Under the pieces are notes generated by a model. The model searched no databases and was not told the origin of the DNA. It saw only the letters and a list, made by a program, of their open reading frames with translations. Positions 8,105 through 16,900 of a DNA stretch of 35,383 nt are shown one piece after another; within the stretch, counting starts at the first letter, position 1, and every line of letters begins with the position of its first letter. This DNA comes from Phycisphaerales bacterium (GTDB lineage: Bacteria; Planctomycetota; Phycisphaerae; Phycisphaerales; UBA1924): positions 1-35,383 of the forward strand of contig JAFIFZ010000034.1 in NCBI GenBank assembly GCA_020831775.1, given 5' to 3'. The position numbers were made by a program, and so were the translations under genes.

Positions 8105-10300
8105 ATGCTGAGCACGACGAAATCGAAGAGCTGTCTGGCCGCCCTTGCGGCTTCTGTCCCGTTGTCCGTCGCGGTCTTCGGGTCGTCGCCGGACGGGGCG
8201 GAGCGGGCGCCGGTGATCGAGATGCCGCACTGGGGGTACGGGTACCACCGGAACCTGGACAAGGACGAGATCGACCGTTTGCTCGTGGAGATTCCGGACC
8301 CCGAGCGTCTGCGCCGGTGGCACGACCTGCTCGCCGAGCGTCCGCACCGGGCCGGCACGCCTGGGGATGAGCAGGTCGTCGATCGGCTGGTCGAGATCTT
8401 CGAGTCGATGGGGCTGAAGGTCGAGCGCCATCCGTTCTGGGCGTACCTGCCCGAGCCGGTGGACGCCGCGGTCGAGATCGTCTCGCCCGATCGGCTCTCG
8501 CTCGCCGTCTCCGAGCCGGCGATCGAAGAGGACCCCGACATGGCCCACCCCGAGCTCGACATCGGGTGGAACGCGTGGTCGGGCTCGGGCGATGTGACGG
8601 GGCGTGTGGTCTACGCCAACTACGGGACGATCGAGGATTTCGAGAAGCTCGAAGAGCTCGGCGTCGATGTCGAAGGGGCGATCGTGATCGCCCGGTACGG
8701 GCGCGGGTACCGGGGACACAAGGCGAAGTTCGCCGAAGCCGCGGGCGCCGCGGGGCTCATCCTCTACACCGATCCGATGGACTCGGGGTACATGCGTGGG
8801 CTCGTCTATCCCGAGGGCGGATGGGCGGCGGGGTGGTACATCCAGAGCGGCTCGCTCAAGACGCTGCCCTGGGCGGGCGACGCGCTGACGCCCGGGTACT
8901 ACGCCGGCGAGGATGTCGAGCGGCTCGACCCTGAAGAGCTGGACCTGCCCCGGATCCCGGTGCAGCCGATCGGGTACGACGCGGCCCACGAGATCCTCAA
9001 GCGGATGACGGGCCAGGGTGTGCCGAGCGGTTGGCAGGGCGGACTGCCGCTCGCGTACCGGGTAACGGGGGGCGACGAGCTGCGCGTGCGCGTGATGGTC
9101 GAGCAGCGGGCGGAGATCCGGCGGCAGGAGAATGTGATCGCGACGCTGAAGGGCGCGCACGAGCCGGATCGGTTCATCGTCGTCGGCGGGCATCACGACG
9201 CGTGGGGGCACGGCGCGGGCGACCCGCTCGCGGGGACGATCTGCATCATCGAAGCGGCGCGGACCTTCTCCGAGCTCGCCGAGCGCGGGATGCGCCCCGC
9301 GCGCACGATCGTCTTTGCCGCGTGGGGCGCCGAGGAGTACGGCCTGATCGGCTCGACCGAGTGGGTCGAGGAGCGGATGGGGCAGGGGCTGCGGGACAAT
9401 TGCATCGCGTACATCAACCTGGACATGTCGGCGATGGGCCCGAGGTTCCGGGCCTCTTCATCGCCCTCGCTCCGCCGCGCGATCGCGCACGCCTCGACGG
9501 TCGTGCCGACGGCCGGGAACCCGGACAAAACGGTGTACGAGGACTGGGTGGAGCGTGGCGCCGACGCGGTGTTCGACGACGAGCCGCGGATCGGCGACCT
9601 CGGGGGCGGGTCGGACCATGTGCCCTTCTGGTTCCACGCGGGCGTCCCCTCGGCGGGGTTCGGCGCGGGCCCGACCGACGGCGTGAGCTACCACTCCAAC
9701 GCCGACACGCTGACCTGGTACCGGCAGATCGTCGGCGACGATTACGAATCGGCGCTCATGGTCACGCGGATGACCAACGCGACCGTCGCACGCCTGGCGA
9801 ACCTTCGCTTCGTCCCGCTCTCGCCGGCACGCGACGGCGTTGCCGCCGGACGCGAGGCCGACAGGCTCGCACGCCTGGCGATCCAGCGCGGGATCATCTC
9901 CGACGGGACCGGCGCATCCGACGGCGCGGCGCCCGATCGGGAGCAGCTCAGGGCGTGGGTCGCGGTCCGCATGATCGGCGAGCACGACGATGTCGGGCAT
10001 GTCATCCGCTGGATGGAGGACGAGCGGATGGAGCGGTTGGCGAAGGTCGAGTCCGACGGGATCGGGGCGTTCAACCGGGACACCATCGAGCGGGCGCGGT
10101 CGTTCATCGACGACGAGGGCCTCGCCGGGCGCGAGTGGTACAAGAACTTCCTGATCTCGACAAACCCGAACACCGGCTACGGCAATGTGCTGCTGCCCTC
10201 GCTGCGCGACGCCTTGGACGCGGGCGACGGCGAGGCGTTCTGGCGCGAGCTCGTCAGGCTCAACCGGATGATGGAGCGGAGCTCGACGCCGGGCGTTTGA
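8105..10300 (+). CDS. Exported M28-family zinc metallopeptidase with PA domain
   Basis: A 731-residue protein resembling glutamate carboxypeptidase II/transferrin-receptor-like peptidases. ATG at 8105 opens a signal peptide (LAALAASVPLSVAVFG); the frame continues upstream but is antisense to psuG. A protease-associated domain spans roughly residues 130-290 (GRVVYANYGTIEDFE, GAIVIARYGRGYRGHKAKF). The catalytic domain shows the expected two-zinc ligands: H363 in GGHHDAWGHG, D373 in GDPLAG, E410/E411 in AAWGAEEYG (general base plus ligand), D440 in INLDMS and H530 in SYHSNAD. The last ~130 residues look like the helical dimerisation domain of this subfamily. It probably trims peptides or C-terminal residues outside the cytoplasm; the substrate is unknown. 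It has no ribosome site; a -10-like hexamer six bases upstream suggests a leaderless transcript. Confidence 0.92.
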   Translation: MLSTTKSKSCLAALAASVPLSVAVFGSSPDGAERAPVIEMPHWGYGYHRNLDKDEIDRLLVEIPDPERLRRWHDLLAERPHRAGTPGDEQVVDRLVEIFESMGLKVERHPFWAYLPEPVDAAVEIVSPDRLSLAVSEPAIEEDPDMAHPELDIGWNAWSGSGDVTGRVVYANYGTIEDFEKLEELGVDVEGAIVIARYGRGYRGHKAKFAEAAGAAGLILYTDPMDSGYMRGLVYPEGGWAAGWYIQSGSLKTLPWAGDALTPGYYAGEDVERLDPEELDLPRIPVQPIGYDAAHEILKRMTGQGVPSGWQGGLPLAYRVTGGDELRVRVMVEQRAEIRRQENVIATLKGAHEPDRFIVVGGHHDAWGHGAGDPLAGTICIIEAARTFSELAERGMRPARTIVFAAWGAEEYGLIGSTEWVEERMGQGLRDNCIAYINLDMSAMGPRFRASSSPSLRRAIAHASTVVPTAGNPDKTVYEDWVERGADAVFDDEPRIGDLGGGSDHVPFWFHAGVPSAGFGAGPTDGVSYHSNADTLTWYRQIVGDDYESALMVTRMTNATVARLANLRFVPLSPARDGVAAGREADRLARLAIQRGIISDGTGASDGAAPDREQLRAWVAVRMIGEHDDVGHVIRWMEDERMERLAKVESDGIGAFNRDTIERARSFIDDEGLAGREWYKNFLISTNPNTGYGNVLLPSLRDALDAGDGEAFWRELVRLNRMMERSSTPGV

Positions 10301-10838
10301 GCCGCCCTGCTGGGGCAACCAAGACAACGAAAAACCACGCCCCGGCGGGATGCGCCGGGGCGTGGTCGTTCACGCGATGTTGATGGTCCGGTTCGGCCCG
10401 GTCGGGGCCGGCCGGCCCGGGGGTTTGAAGGGGGCAGCCGAGGTCCGTGATCGCCGTCATGGGGCGGACCGTGGCGCCATTGCGGGCCGGCTTGGCCTTA
10501 AAGACGGTCTCCTCGCCGGTGAAGGGGTTGATCCCCTTGCGAGCCTTGGTGGCGGGCTTGCGCTGGACGGTGACCTTCATCATGCCGCCGAAGTTCACGG
10601 CGCCCGGACCGGTCCTGGAGAGGTCCTTCTTGCAGATCTCGGCCATGGTGTCGAAGACGGAGGCGACCTCCCGCTTGCTGATGCCGGCGCCCTCGGCGAG
10701 CAGGCCGAAGATCTCGCTCTTGGTGCGGGGCTTCTCGGCCTTGCCGATCTTGACCGAGGGGGTCGAGGCGGCAGCGCGGGTGGCGGTCTTGCGGACGGTC
10801 TTCTTCTTCGAGGTGCGTTTTGCGGTCTTCTTTGCCAT
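10260..10838 (-). CDS. HU-family DNA-binding protein, C-terminal frame suspect
   Basis: A histone-like nucleoid protein. ATG at 10838 has GGAG at proper spacing. Residues 1-40 are a Lys/Thr/Ala-rich basic arm (KKTAKRTSKKKTVRKTATR); then comes the HU core: KSEIFGLLAEGAGISKREV, an alpha-helical dimer part, GAVNFGGMMKVTVQRKPATK and the DNA-contacting arm RKGINPFTGEETVFKAKPAR. After TVRPMTAITD the frame continues as a Pro-rich tail, crosses a strong terminator hairpin (10335-10365) and stops at 10260, antisense to the last codons of the M28 gene. A shift of one base near 10440-10450 would instead give a short tail ending at TGA 10370-10372, just before the hairpin. A frameshift or base error is therefore likely; the true protein is probably about 155 residues. 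Confidence 0.85.
   Translation of the reverse strand: MAKKTAKRTSKKKTVRKTATRAAASTPSVKIGKAEKPRTKSEIFGLLAEGAGISKREVASVFDTMAEICKKDLSRTGPGAVNFGGMMKVTVQRKPATKARKGINPFTGEETVFKAKPARNGATVRPMTAITDLGCPLQTPGPAGPDRAEPDHQHRVNDHAPAHPAGAWFFVVLVAPAGRLKRPASSSAPSSG
10335..10365 (-). terminator. Strong terminator between HU and M28 peptidase genes
   Basis: A 13-bp perfect stem, CCACGCCCCGGCG (10335-10347) with CGCCGGGGCGTGG (10353-10365), and a 5-nt loop. On the minus strand it is followed by TTTTTCGTTG, the classic shape for ending the HU gene. The HU frame as read runs through it. It may also stop the convergent M28 transcript. Confidence 0.8.
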
Positions 10839-10983
10839 CACAGTCAACTCCGTGGGGTCGCGGGGTTTGGCGGGATCCTCCCGCCGTTTCCGAGCCCCGA
10901 ATAGCGTTTTGTCCTCAAAACGACGGGATTCTGCGCTCCCGCCGCCGGCGACGCAAGGGGTATCGGCCGCAAGGCCCGACAAA

Positions 10984-11760
10984 TCACACTGTTTTTGAAG
11001 GGTTTTTTGTCCCGGGGGGCCCGGAAGGCCCTTGCCCGGCCGGTTTTTTGCCCTCCGACAGCTCCAGAACCAGCGGCGCATGGTCGCTCAGGCGGGCTTC
11101 GAGCTCCCCATGCGAGAAGCGGCACGACCTCAGCAAAACACCGAGAGAACGGCTCAAAAACGCGTGATCCAGCCTGTATCCCTCGCCCCGCCAGCTCACC
11201 CACGAGGCCGCCTTCTCCCCCGGGTGCATCGTCCGCCAGGCGTCGATGAAGCCAAGGCTCTGCAGCCGGCCCATCAATCTCGAGCCGCCCCGGTGTGCCC
11301 GGCGCCTGTCGGTTCCGTCCACGCCCCAGCGTTCGGCGTTGAAATCCCCGATGACGAGGCAGTCTTGGTCGGCGTGGGCCCGGGCCGCCTCGGTCAGGTC
11401 GTGCCAGAGCAGACGCGACGCGGTCTGCCGCGTTAGCTCGGGCGTGTGCACGCCGATGACCGCGATCCCTCTGGTTCGGCAGCCGACCAGGCGTTCACGA
11501 GGCCCGGCGACCTCGATCGGCATCGGCTCCGCCGGCCGTCGGGAGGCGATGAGCACGCCGTTGACGCCCGGCTCGGGGTCGCTGCAGACCTGGTGCTCCA
11601 GCCCGTGGTCGGCGAGCACGCCCCGGAGCTGGTCTCCCAAGGAACGCCGGAACTCGGTGAGCACGACGAGGTCGGGCCGGTGGTCGAGGATCGCCAGCGC
11701 GATGCCCGGCAGCCTCGCGGCGCCGCCCCCGTGCAGGATGTTCCAGGTCATCACGCGCAT
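10984..11760 (-). CDS. Cytoplasmic endonuclease/exonuclease/phosphatase-family protein
   Basis: A 258-residue protein. The start is ATG at 11760 (MRVMTWNILHGGG); the longer open frame upstream is Pro-rich and overlaps the divergent dehydrogenase start. EEP signature motifs appear in order: MTWNILHG, LVVLTEFR (metal-binding Glu), VIGVHTPE, LVIGDFNAERWG (Asp/Asn), YRLDHAFLS and LSDHAPLVLEL (catalytic His). There is no signal peptide, unlike the EEP protein at 2247-3938, so it probably acts on intracellular phosphodiesters; whether DNA repair or another substrate is open. The last ~20 residues (GKKPAGQGPSGPPGTK) lie in GC-rich inverted-repeat DNA and look like a tail grown into the intergenic region. 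It ends 145 bases before the HU start, same strand. Confidence 0.85.
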   Translation of the reverse strand: MRVMTWNILHGGGAARLPGIALAILDHRPDLVVLTEFRRSLGDQLRGVLADHGLEHQVCSDPEPGVNGVLIASRRPAEPMPIEVAGPRERLVGCRTRGIAVIGVHTPELTRQTASRLLWHDLTEAARAHADQDCLVIGDFNAERWGVDGTDRRRAHRGGSRLMGRLQSLGFIDAWRTMHPGEKAASWVSWRGEGYRLDHAFLSRSLGVLLRSCRFSHGELEARLSDHAPLVLELSEGKKPAGQGPSGPPGTKNPSKTV

Positions 11761-11813
11761 GGTCGTCGCGGCAGAGGGGGGGCGGGCGGCGGGGGGCGGC
11801 CATACGCTCGGCC

Positions 11814-12794
11814 ATGGCACAGGCAACTTCTTCCGGCGAGCCCCGCATCGTCGTCATCCGCAAGATACCCGGCGAGCTGCGCGTCCGCGGCGCGAAGGTC
11901 GAGCAAGGGCCGGCGGAATTCTCGCCGCGCGAGCGGGTTTTGGAGCGGATCGCCGGCGCGTCGATCGTGGTGACGATGTTCACCGACCGGGTGGACGGGG
12001 AGTTTCTCGACGCCGCGGGCCCGGGGCTGAAGGGTGTCTGTCAGTTCGCGGTGGGCGTGGACAACATCGATGTGGAGCTCTGCCGCAGCCGGGGCGTGGC
12101 GGTGACCAACACGCCGCACGCGGTGACCGAGGGCACGGCGGACCTCGCGTGGACGCTGATTCTGGCTGTCGCGAGGCGTCTGATCCCCGCCGACCGCTAC
12201 GCGCGGAGCGAGGCGTTCCCCGCGGACGGCCCGCTGAATATGGCCGAGTTCCTGGGCGTCGACCTGACGGGGCGGGCGCTCTTGATCGTCGGCGCCGGGC
12301 GGATCGGCTTTGCGACGGCGATGCGTTCGTTGGGCTGGGGGATGCGCGTGCTGTACACGGCGCGCTCACGCCACTGGGACTTCGAGCTCGCGCCCTTGAG
12401 CGCGCGCCGTGTGGAGCTCGAAGAAGGGCTGGCCGAAGCGGATGTCGTCAGCGTGCACACGCCCCTGACGCCCGAAACCCGCCACCTCATCAACGCCGAG
12501 CGTCTGGCCCTGATGAAGCCCGAGGCGATCCTGATCAACACCTCCCGTGGGCCGGTGATTGACGAGGCGGCGCTGGTCGAGGCGCTCAAGGCCGGCAAGC
12601 TGTGGGGGGCGGGGCTGGATGTGTTCGAGGAGGAGCCGGTCGTGCACCCGGGCCTGATCGGGCTGGAGAATGTGGTGCTGACCCCGCACATCGGCTCGGC
12701 CGCGAGGCGATACCGCGAGGAGATGACGGCGATGGTGGGGCAGAACGCCGAGGCGATCTTGGAAGGTCGCAAGCCGCCGTTCAGCGTCGGTTGA
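11814..12794 (+). CDS. D-isomer-specific 2-hydroxyacid dehydrogenase
   Basis: A 326-residue protein of the normal length for the glyoxylate/hydroxypyruvate reductase type. It interconverts a 2-oxoacid and a D-2-hydroxyacid with NAD(P)H in the cytosol. The N-terminal substrate domain shows GVCQFAVGVDNID and NTPHAVTEGTADLAW; the Rossmann domain has GAGRIG at 160-165. Catalytic residues expected for the family are present: R245 in INTSRGPVID, E274 in DVFEEEP and H292 in LTPHIGSA. The start at 11814 lacks a ribosome site; CATACG lies seven bases upstream. The substrate cannot be fixed from sequence; D-glycerate/hydroxypyruvate is the usual guess. Its last 14 bases overlap the end of the convergent TSCPD gene. 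Confidence 0.92.
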   Translation: MAQATSSGEPRIVVIRKIPGELRVRGAKVEQGPAEFSPRERVLERIAGASIVVTMFTDRVDGEFLDAAGPGLKGVCQFAVGVDNIDVELCRSRGVAVTNTPHAVTEGTADLAWTLILAVARRLIPADRYARSEAFPADGPLNMAEFLGVDLTGRALLIVGAGRIGFATAMRSLGWGMRVLYTARSRHWDFELAPLSARRVELEEGLAEADVVSVHTPLTPETRHLINAERLALMKPEAILINTSRGPVIDEAALVEALKAGKLWGAGLDVFEEEPVVHPGLIGLENVVLTPHIGSAARRYREEMTAMVGQNAEAILEGRKPPFSVG

Positions 12795-13197
12795 TGTTGA
12801 CGCGACCGAACTCGACCTCGAGGTATCGTGCGACATAGTCGACGATGGAGCTGGCCTCGGGGATGTCGGGGTTGTTGGTCGGGCCCATCGGCTCGAAGCG
12901 CATCCCCTTGAACCGGGCGACCGCGTCTTCGACCGAGAGCCCGTACTGCAGCGCGATGCTGAAGGCGCGGCAGAACGCCTGGCACATCCCGCTGATCGCC
13001 GAGCCTTCCTTGGAGATCTTGATGAAGATCTCGCCGGGCGAGCCGTCTTCGTACAGGCCGACGGTGAGGTAGCCCTCGTGGCTGTCGATCTGGAACTTGT
13101 GGGTCAAAGACTCCCGCGTCGCGGGGAGGGCGCGGCGTTGGACGATCATCTTCTGGTCCTTGCCCGGCTGCTTCGGGTTCTGCTCGTGCTGTGCCAT
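12781..13197 (-). CDS. TSCPD-domain protein related to the C-terminus of NrdJ
   Basis: A 138-residue protein. ATG at 13197 is used; a second ATG at 13149 is preceded by AAGGA and is a real alternative. The sequence matches the TSCPD domain found at the end of vitamin-B12-dependent class II ribonucleotide reductase: YLTVGLYEDGSPGEIFIKIS, GSAISGMCQAFCRAFSIALQ, YGLSVEDAVARFKGMRFEP and MGPTNNPDIPEASSIVDYV. No catalytic barrel is present, so it is a stand-alone copy of the accessory domain. Its role is unknown; an adaptor or regulator of ribonucleotide reduction is an inference from homology only. Two cysteines occur in the core (CQAFC). It is convergent and overlapping with the dehydrogenase gene, and divergent from the small secreted protein upstream of secA. 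Confidence 0.8.
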   Translation of the reverse strand: MAQHEQNPKQPGKDQKMIVQRRALPATRESLTHKFQIDSHEGYLTVGLYEDGSPGEIFIKISKEGSAISGMCQAFCRAFSIALQYGLSVEDAVARFKGMRFEPMGPTNNPDIPEASSIVDYVARYLEVEFGRVNINRR

Positions 13198-13307
13198 GCC
13201 GGGGTGACAATATCCGGCGGAGGGTGCGGATATCGGGCCGGTGGGGGCCGTTGAGCCAGAAATGCGGCGTTCGACCCCCGCTGGCGGGGCGTACAGGAGG
13301 GTCGGGT

Positions 13308-13336
13308 TTGCTCCGGGCCTGTTCTGAGCCGATACT
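13308..13336 (+). promoter_or_regulatory. Candidate sigma-70-type promoter of the small gene before secA
   Basis: TTGCTC (13308-13313), a 17-base spacer and GATACT (13331-13336). The predicted transcript start falls at or next to the ATG at 13345, which has no ribosome site, so the message could be leaderless. It may drive the small ORF and secA together. Confidence 0.5.
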
Positions 13337-13344
13337 TCTGTCAG

Positions 13345-13722
13345 ATGGCCGTACACCGGCACGGAGATCAGAAGACGCAGCGGGCCGCGACGAGATCCGT
13401 CGGCGCGGTCGGTGTGGCGTTGGCTCTGGCTCTGCTGATGCACACGCCCACGGCGCTGGCCGGCGCCGCGGCGGCGTCTTCGGCCGGCTCGCCCAAGCTG
13501 GCGGTCAGGGGGCTGCACGAGGCGATCGCCCGTGTGGTCCGCGAGATCGTCCGCCCCGGTCGAGAGGTCATCGAGCGTTGCCCGATGGCGGGCGCCCCGG
13601 CCCCGGCCCTCTGCGGTTCTGAGCGGTCGCGTCTTGCGTCGCTTCGGTTGGCCCACGCCCCGGCGCTGCGGACTGTCGCGTCGCAGGGGTTGATCGGGCT
13701 GCCCCCGCCCTTGTTTGCATGA
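13345..13722 (+). CDS. Small secreted protein upstream of secA; candidate secretion monitor
   Basis: A 125-residue protein with no recognised family. Residues 1-20 are basic (HRHGDQKTQRAATR), 21-40 are a strong hydrophobic export signal (AVGVALALALLMHTPTALAG), then an Ala/Ser-rich linker and an amphipathic helix (LHEAIARVVREIVRPGREV). The end is Gly/Pro-rich: RTVASQGLIGLPPPLFA. It lies 187 bases before secA on the same strand, with a strong hairpin between them. In Escherichia coli the exported SecM peptide, encoded just upstream of secA, stalls the ribosome near its C-terminus (QGIRAGP) and controls secA translation. Position, export signal and a Pro-rich C-terminus fit such a role here, but homology to SecM cannot be claimed. 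That it is a real gene rests on promoter and position. Confidence 0.55.
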   Translation: MAVHRHGDQKTQRAATRSVGAVGVALALALLMHTPTALAGAAAASSAGSPKLAVRGLHEAIARVVREIVRPGREVIERCPMAGAPAPALCGSERSRLASLRLAHAPALRTVASQGLIGLPPPLFA

Positions 13723-13792
13723 AGCGGCGTTGACTGGCCCGCGGCGCTCGCGATCTTGCGAGGCGTGACGCGGACGGTTGTTCAACCCCTCC

Positions 13793-13827
13793 CCGGGGAC
13801 GGCGTGCGCGCACGCCGCTCGCCCCGG
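13793..13827 (+). promoter_or_regulatory. Strong hairpin between the small secreted ORF and secA
   Basis: CCGGGG (13793-13798) pairs with CCCCGG (13822-13827), and CGGCGTG (13800-13806) pairs with CACGCCG (13811-13817) around a CGCG loop. No T-run follows, so it is unlikely to be a plain terminator. It lies 83 bases before the secA start and could take part in translational control or partial attenuation. Confidence 0.5.
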
Positions 13828-13909
13828 CGTGCCCTGAGGCGTTACCGCCCCGGGCCCTGCAAGCAGCGACACACACCGAAGACGGTGGATCCAAGAAACG
13901 GTGACCCCC

Positions 13910-16900
13910 ATGGCCAACGAAGGCATTCCGCTGATCGGCCCTCTCCTGTACAAGCTGATCGGCTCGCGTAACGAGCGTTTCGTCAAGAAGTACACCGCCC
14001 GCGTCGAGGCGATCAACGAGCTTGAGCCCAAGATCCGCGAGATGAGCGACCAGCAGCTCCGCGAGATGATCGTCAAGTTCCGCGAGGAGCACGACAAGGG
14101 CTCGGGCCCCGAAGACCTGATGATCGAGGCGTTCGCCGTCGCCCGCGAGGCGATGGACCGCCATGTCGGCATCCGGTCGATCTTCAACCCCGAGCACAAG
14201 TTCGACCCCAAAACGCTGCCCGAGTCGCTCCGGGAGCTGTACGCCAGGACGAAGGAGCGGATGGACGAGGCCCCGGTCTATGTGCCGCGGACCTGGATGC
14301 TCCAGAACCAACACGACCAGCGCCCCGAGAACGCGCTGCCCGACGAGGACGACCGCTTCCTGGGCTCGGCCGACATCATCCGGGGCTGGCAGTATGTCGA
14401 GATCCCGCTGGAGCTCTACGAGGCGGTCCGCGAGCTCTACCCCGAGAGCCGCCCGCCCTTCCGCTCGCGCCCGTTCGATGTGCAGCTGATCGGCGGCATG
14501 GTGCTGGCCGGCGGCAAGATCTCCGAGATGAAGACCGGCGAGGGCAAGACGATCGTCGGCCCGCTGGCCGCCTACCTGGCGGCGTGCGTGCGGATGAAGG
14601 TGCATGTCGTCACGGTGAACGACTACCTCGTGCAGCGCGACCGGGACTGGACCTTCCCCTTCTTCCACGGGCTGGGCCTGACGGTCGCGGCGATCCACCC
14701 CCAGCATGTCCAGCCCGAGGACATCAAGCGGCACATGTACCGCTGCGACATCGTCTACGGGACGACCGCCGAGTTCGGCTTCGACTTCCTGCGCGACAAC
14801 ATGAAGCGCCTGGCCGACCAGCAGGTGCAGCGCCGGCGCGACTATGCGATCGTCGACGAGGTGGACTCGATCCTCATCGACGAGGCCCGTACGCCGCTGA
14901 TCATCTCGGGCCTTGCACGCGAGGACAAGCCCCGGTACGACTTCGCCGACCAGCTCGCCCGCCACCTTGTCGAAAAGCAGAAGCCCTGGGCCGCGGCCGA
15001 CAAGAAGGTCCGGGCCTGCGTCGAGACGATCAAGGGTCTTGAGGGCGATATCCGCCAGGCCAAGGACAAGGGCAAGGTGCCCGAACTCCAGGCGAGGCTC
15101 AAGGACGAGAAGGCGAAGCTGATCGAGCTGGAGCGGGATCGCGACCAGTACACCCAGTACTACGAGGTCCACGACGACCGCAAGAACGCCTACCTCACCC
15201 ACGAGGGCACCGCCGAAGCGCAGCGCAAGGCCGGCCTCGGCTCGTTTTATGTAGATGAGAACACCGACATCCCGCACCTGCTCCAGCAGGCGGTGCGTGC
15301 GCACACGGTGTACCAGCTCGATCGCGACTATGTCGTGATGAACCTGCCCGACCAGTTCTCAGGCAGGCCGAGTCCGAGCATCGTGATCGTCGACACCAAC
15401 ACCGGGCGTCCGATGGTCGGGCGCCAGTGGTCCGACGGGCTGCACCAGGCGATCGAGTCGAAGGAGGGCGTCCCCATCAAGGAGGAGACGCAGACCATCG
15501 CCTCGATCACCATCCAGAACTTCTTCAAGATGTACCGCAAGCTCGCGGGCATGACGGGCACCGCCGACACCGAGGCCCAGGAGTTCCACGACATCTACGG
15601 GCTCGATGTCGTCTCGATCCCCACCAACAAGGCCGTCGTCAGGCGCGACTACCCCGACATGGTCTACCTCCGCGCCAAGGACAAGTGGGAGCAGATCGTC
15701 GACGAGATCAAGACCTTCCACGATGTCGGCAGGCCCATCCTCGTCGGCACCACCAGCGTCGCCAAGTCAGAGATGCTCAGCCAGATGCTCACGCAGAAGC
15801 ACGGTGTCAAGCACGAGGTCCTCAACGCCAAGCAGCACGAGCGCGAGGGCCAGATGATCACCGACGCCGGCCAGCTCGGCGCCGTCATGATCGCGACCAA
15901 CATGGCCGGCCGCGGCACGGACATCAAGCTCGGCTCGTTCACCCGCGAGCAGCTCCTGGAGCACTGGTTGCGCCGGGGCATCGCCCCGCGCGGCGTCACG
16001 ACCGAAGCCTCCGAGGAAGAGCTCCGCAGCGCGATCTACCGCAAGATCGCCCCGAATGTCATCCCCGACATGCGCAAGCGCGAGGCCGAGGAGATGGACC
16101 CCGCCCAGCTCCAGCGCACGATGCTGGAGCACTGGGCCCGCGAGGCGACCTACCTCTCAGACAAGGCCATCACATCGATGAGCGACGACGAGCTCCGCGA
16201 GGCGATCAGCGAGACGGGGCGCATGCTCATCCACGACATCCGCTGGTTCAGCAACATCGAGGATCTCGGCGGCCTGCATGTCATCGGCACCGAACGCCAC
16301 GAGGCCAGGCGCATCGACAACCAGCTCCGCGGACGCTCCGGCCGCCAGGGCGATAAGGGCTCCAGCCGCTTCTATGTCTCGCTCGAAGACGAGCTGATGC
16401 AGCGTTTCGGCGGCGAGACGATGATGAAGATCCTCCCCCGCCTGGGCCTGAAAGAGGGCGACTCGATCGAGAGCCCCATGCTCTCAAAGAGGATCGAGGC
16501 CGCCCAGAAGAAGATCGAAGAGCACATGTTCCACAGCCGCAAGCAGCTGCTGGAGTACGACGAGATCCGCGAGCACCAGCGCCAGCACTTCTACGGGACG
16601 CGCCAGCGCGTGCTCGAGGGGCGCGATGTCCGCGGGCTGATCTTCGATTTCGTCGAGGAGTCCGTCAGCGAGGCCGTCGACGAGTACCTCGACCCGATGT
16701 TCCCCGCCGAGCGGGCCGCCGAGTACGCCAAGAATGTGCTCGACTGCTCGATCCTGCCCGAGAGGCTCAAGGGCAAGGACCTCGGCGAGATGGAGCAGGC
16801 CATCCGCAAGGACGCCCGCGACGACGCACGCCAGAACATCGACATCACCCTCGGCGAGTATGTCCCCATCGAGGGCTCGGAGATCTCCGTTGACTTCGAC

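Noticed and set aside
6860-9211. 783-codon minus-strand open frame
   Set aside because: It crosses psuG in another frame and the M28 gene in antisense; Arg/Pro/His-rich shadow of high-GC DNA.
9031-10383. 450-codon plus-strand frame inside the M28 gene
   Set aside because: Out-of-frame shadow with Arg/Gly/Ala composition.
13568-15304. 578-codon minus-strand open frame
   Set aside because: Antisense shadow of secA with Leu/Val/Asp-rich composition.
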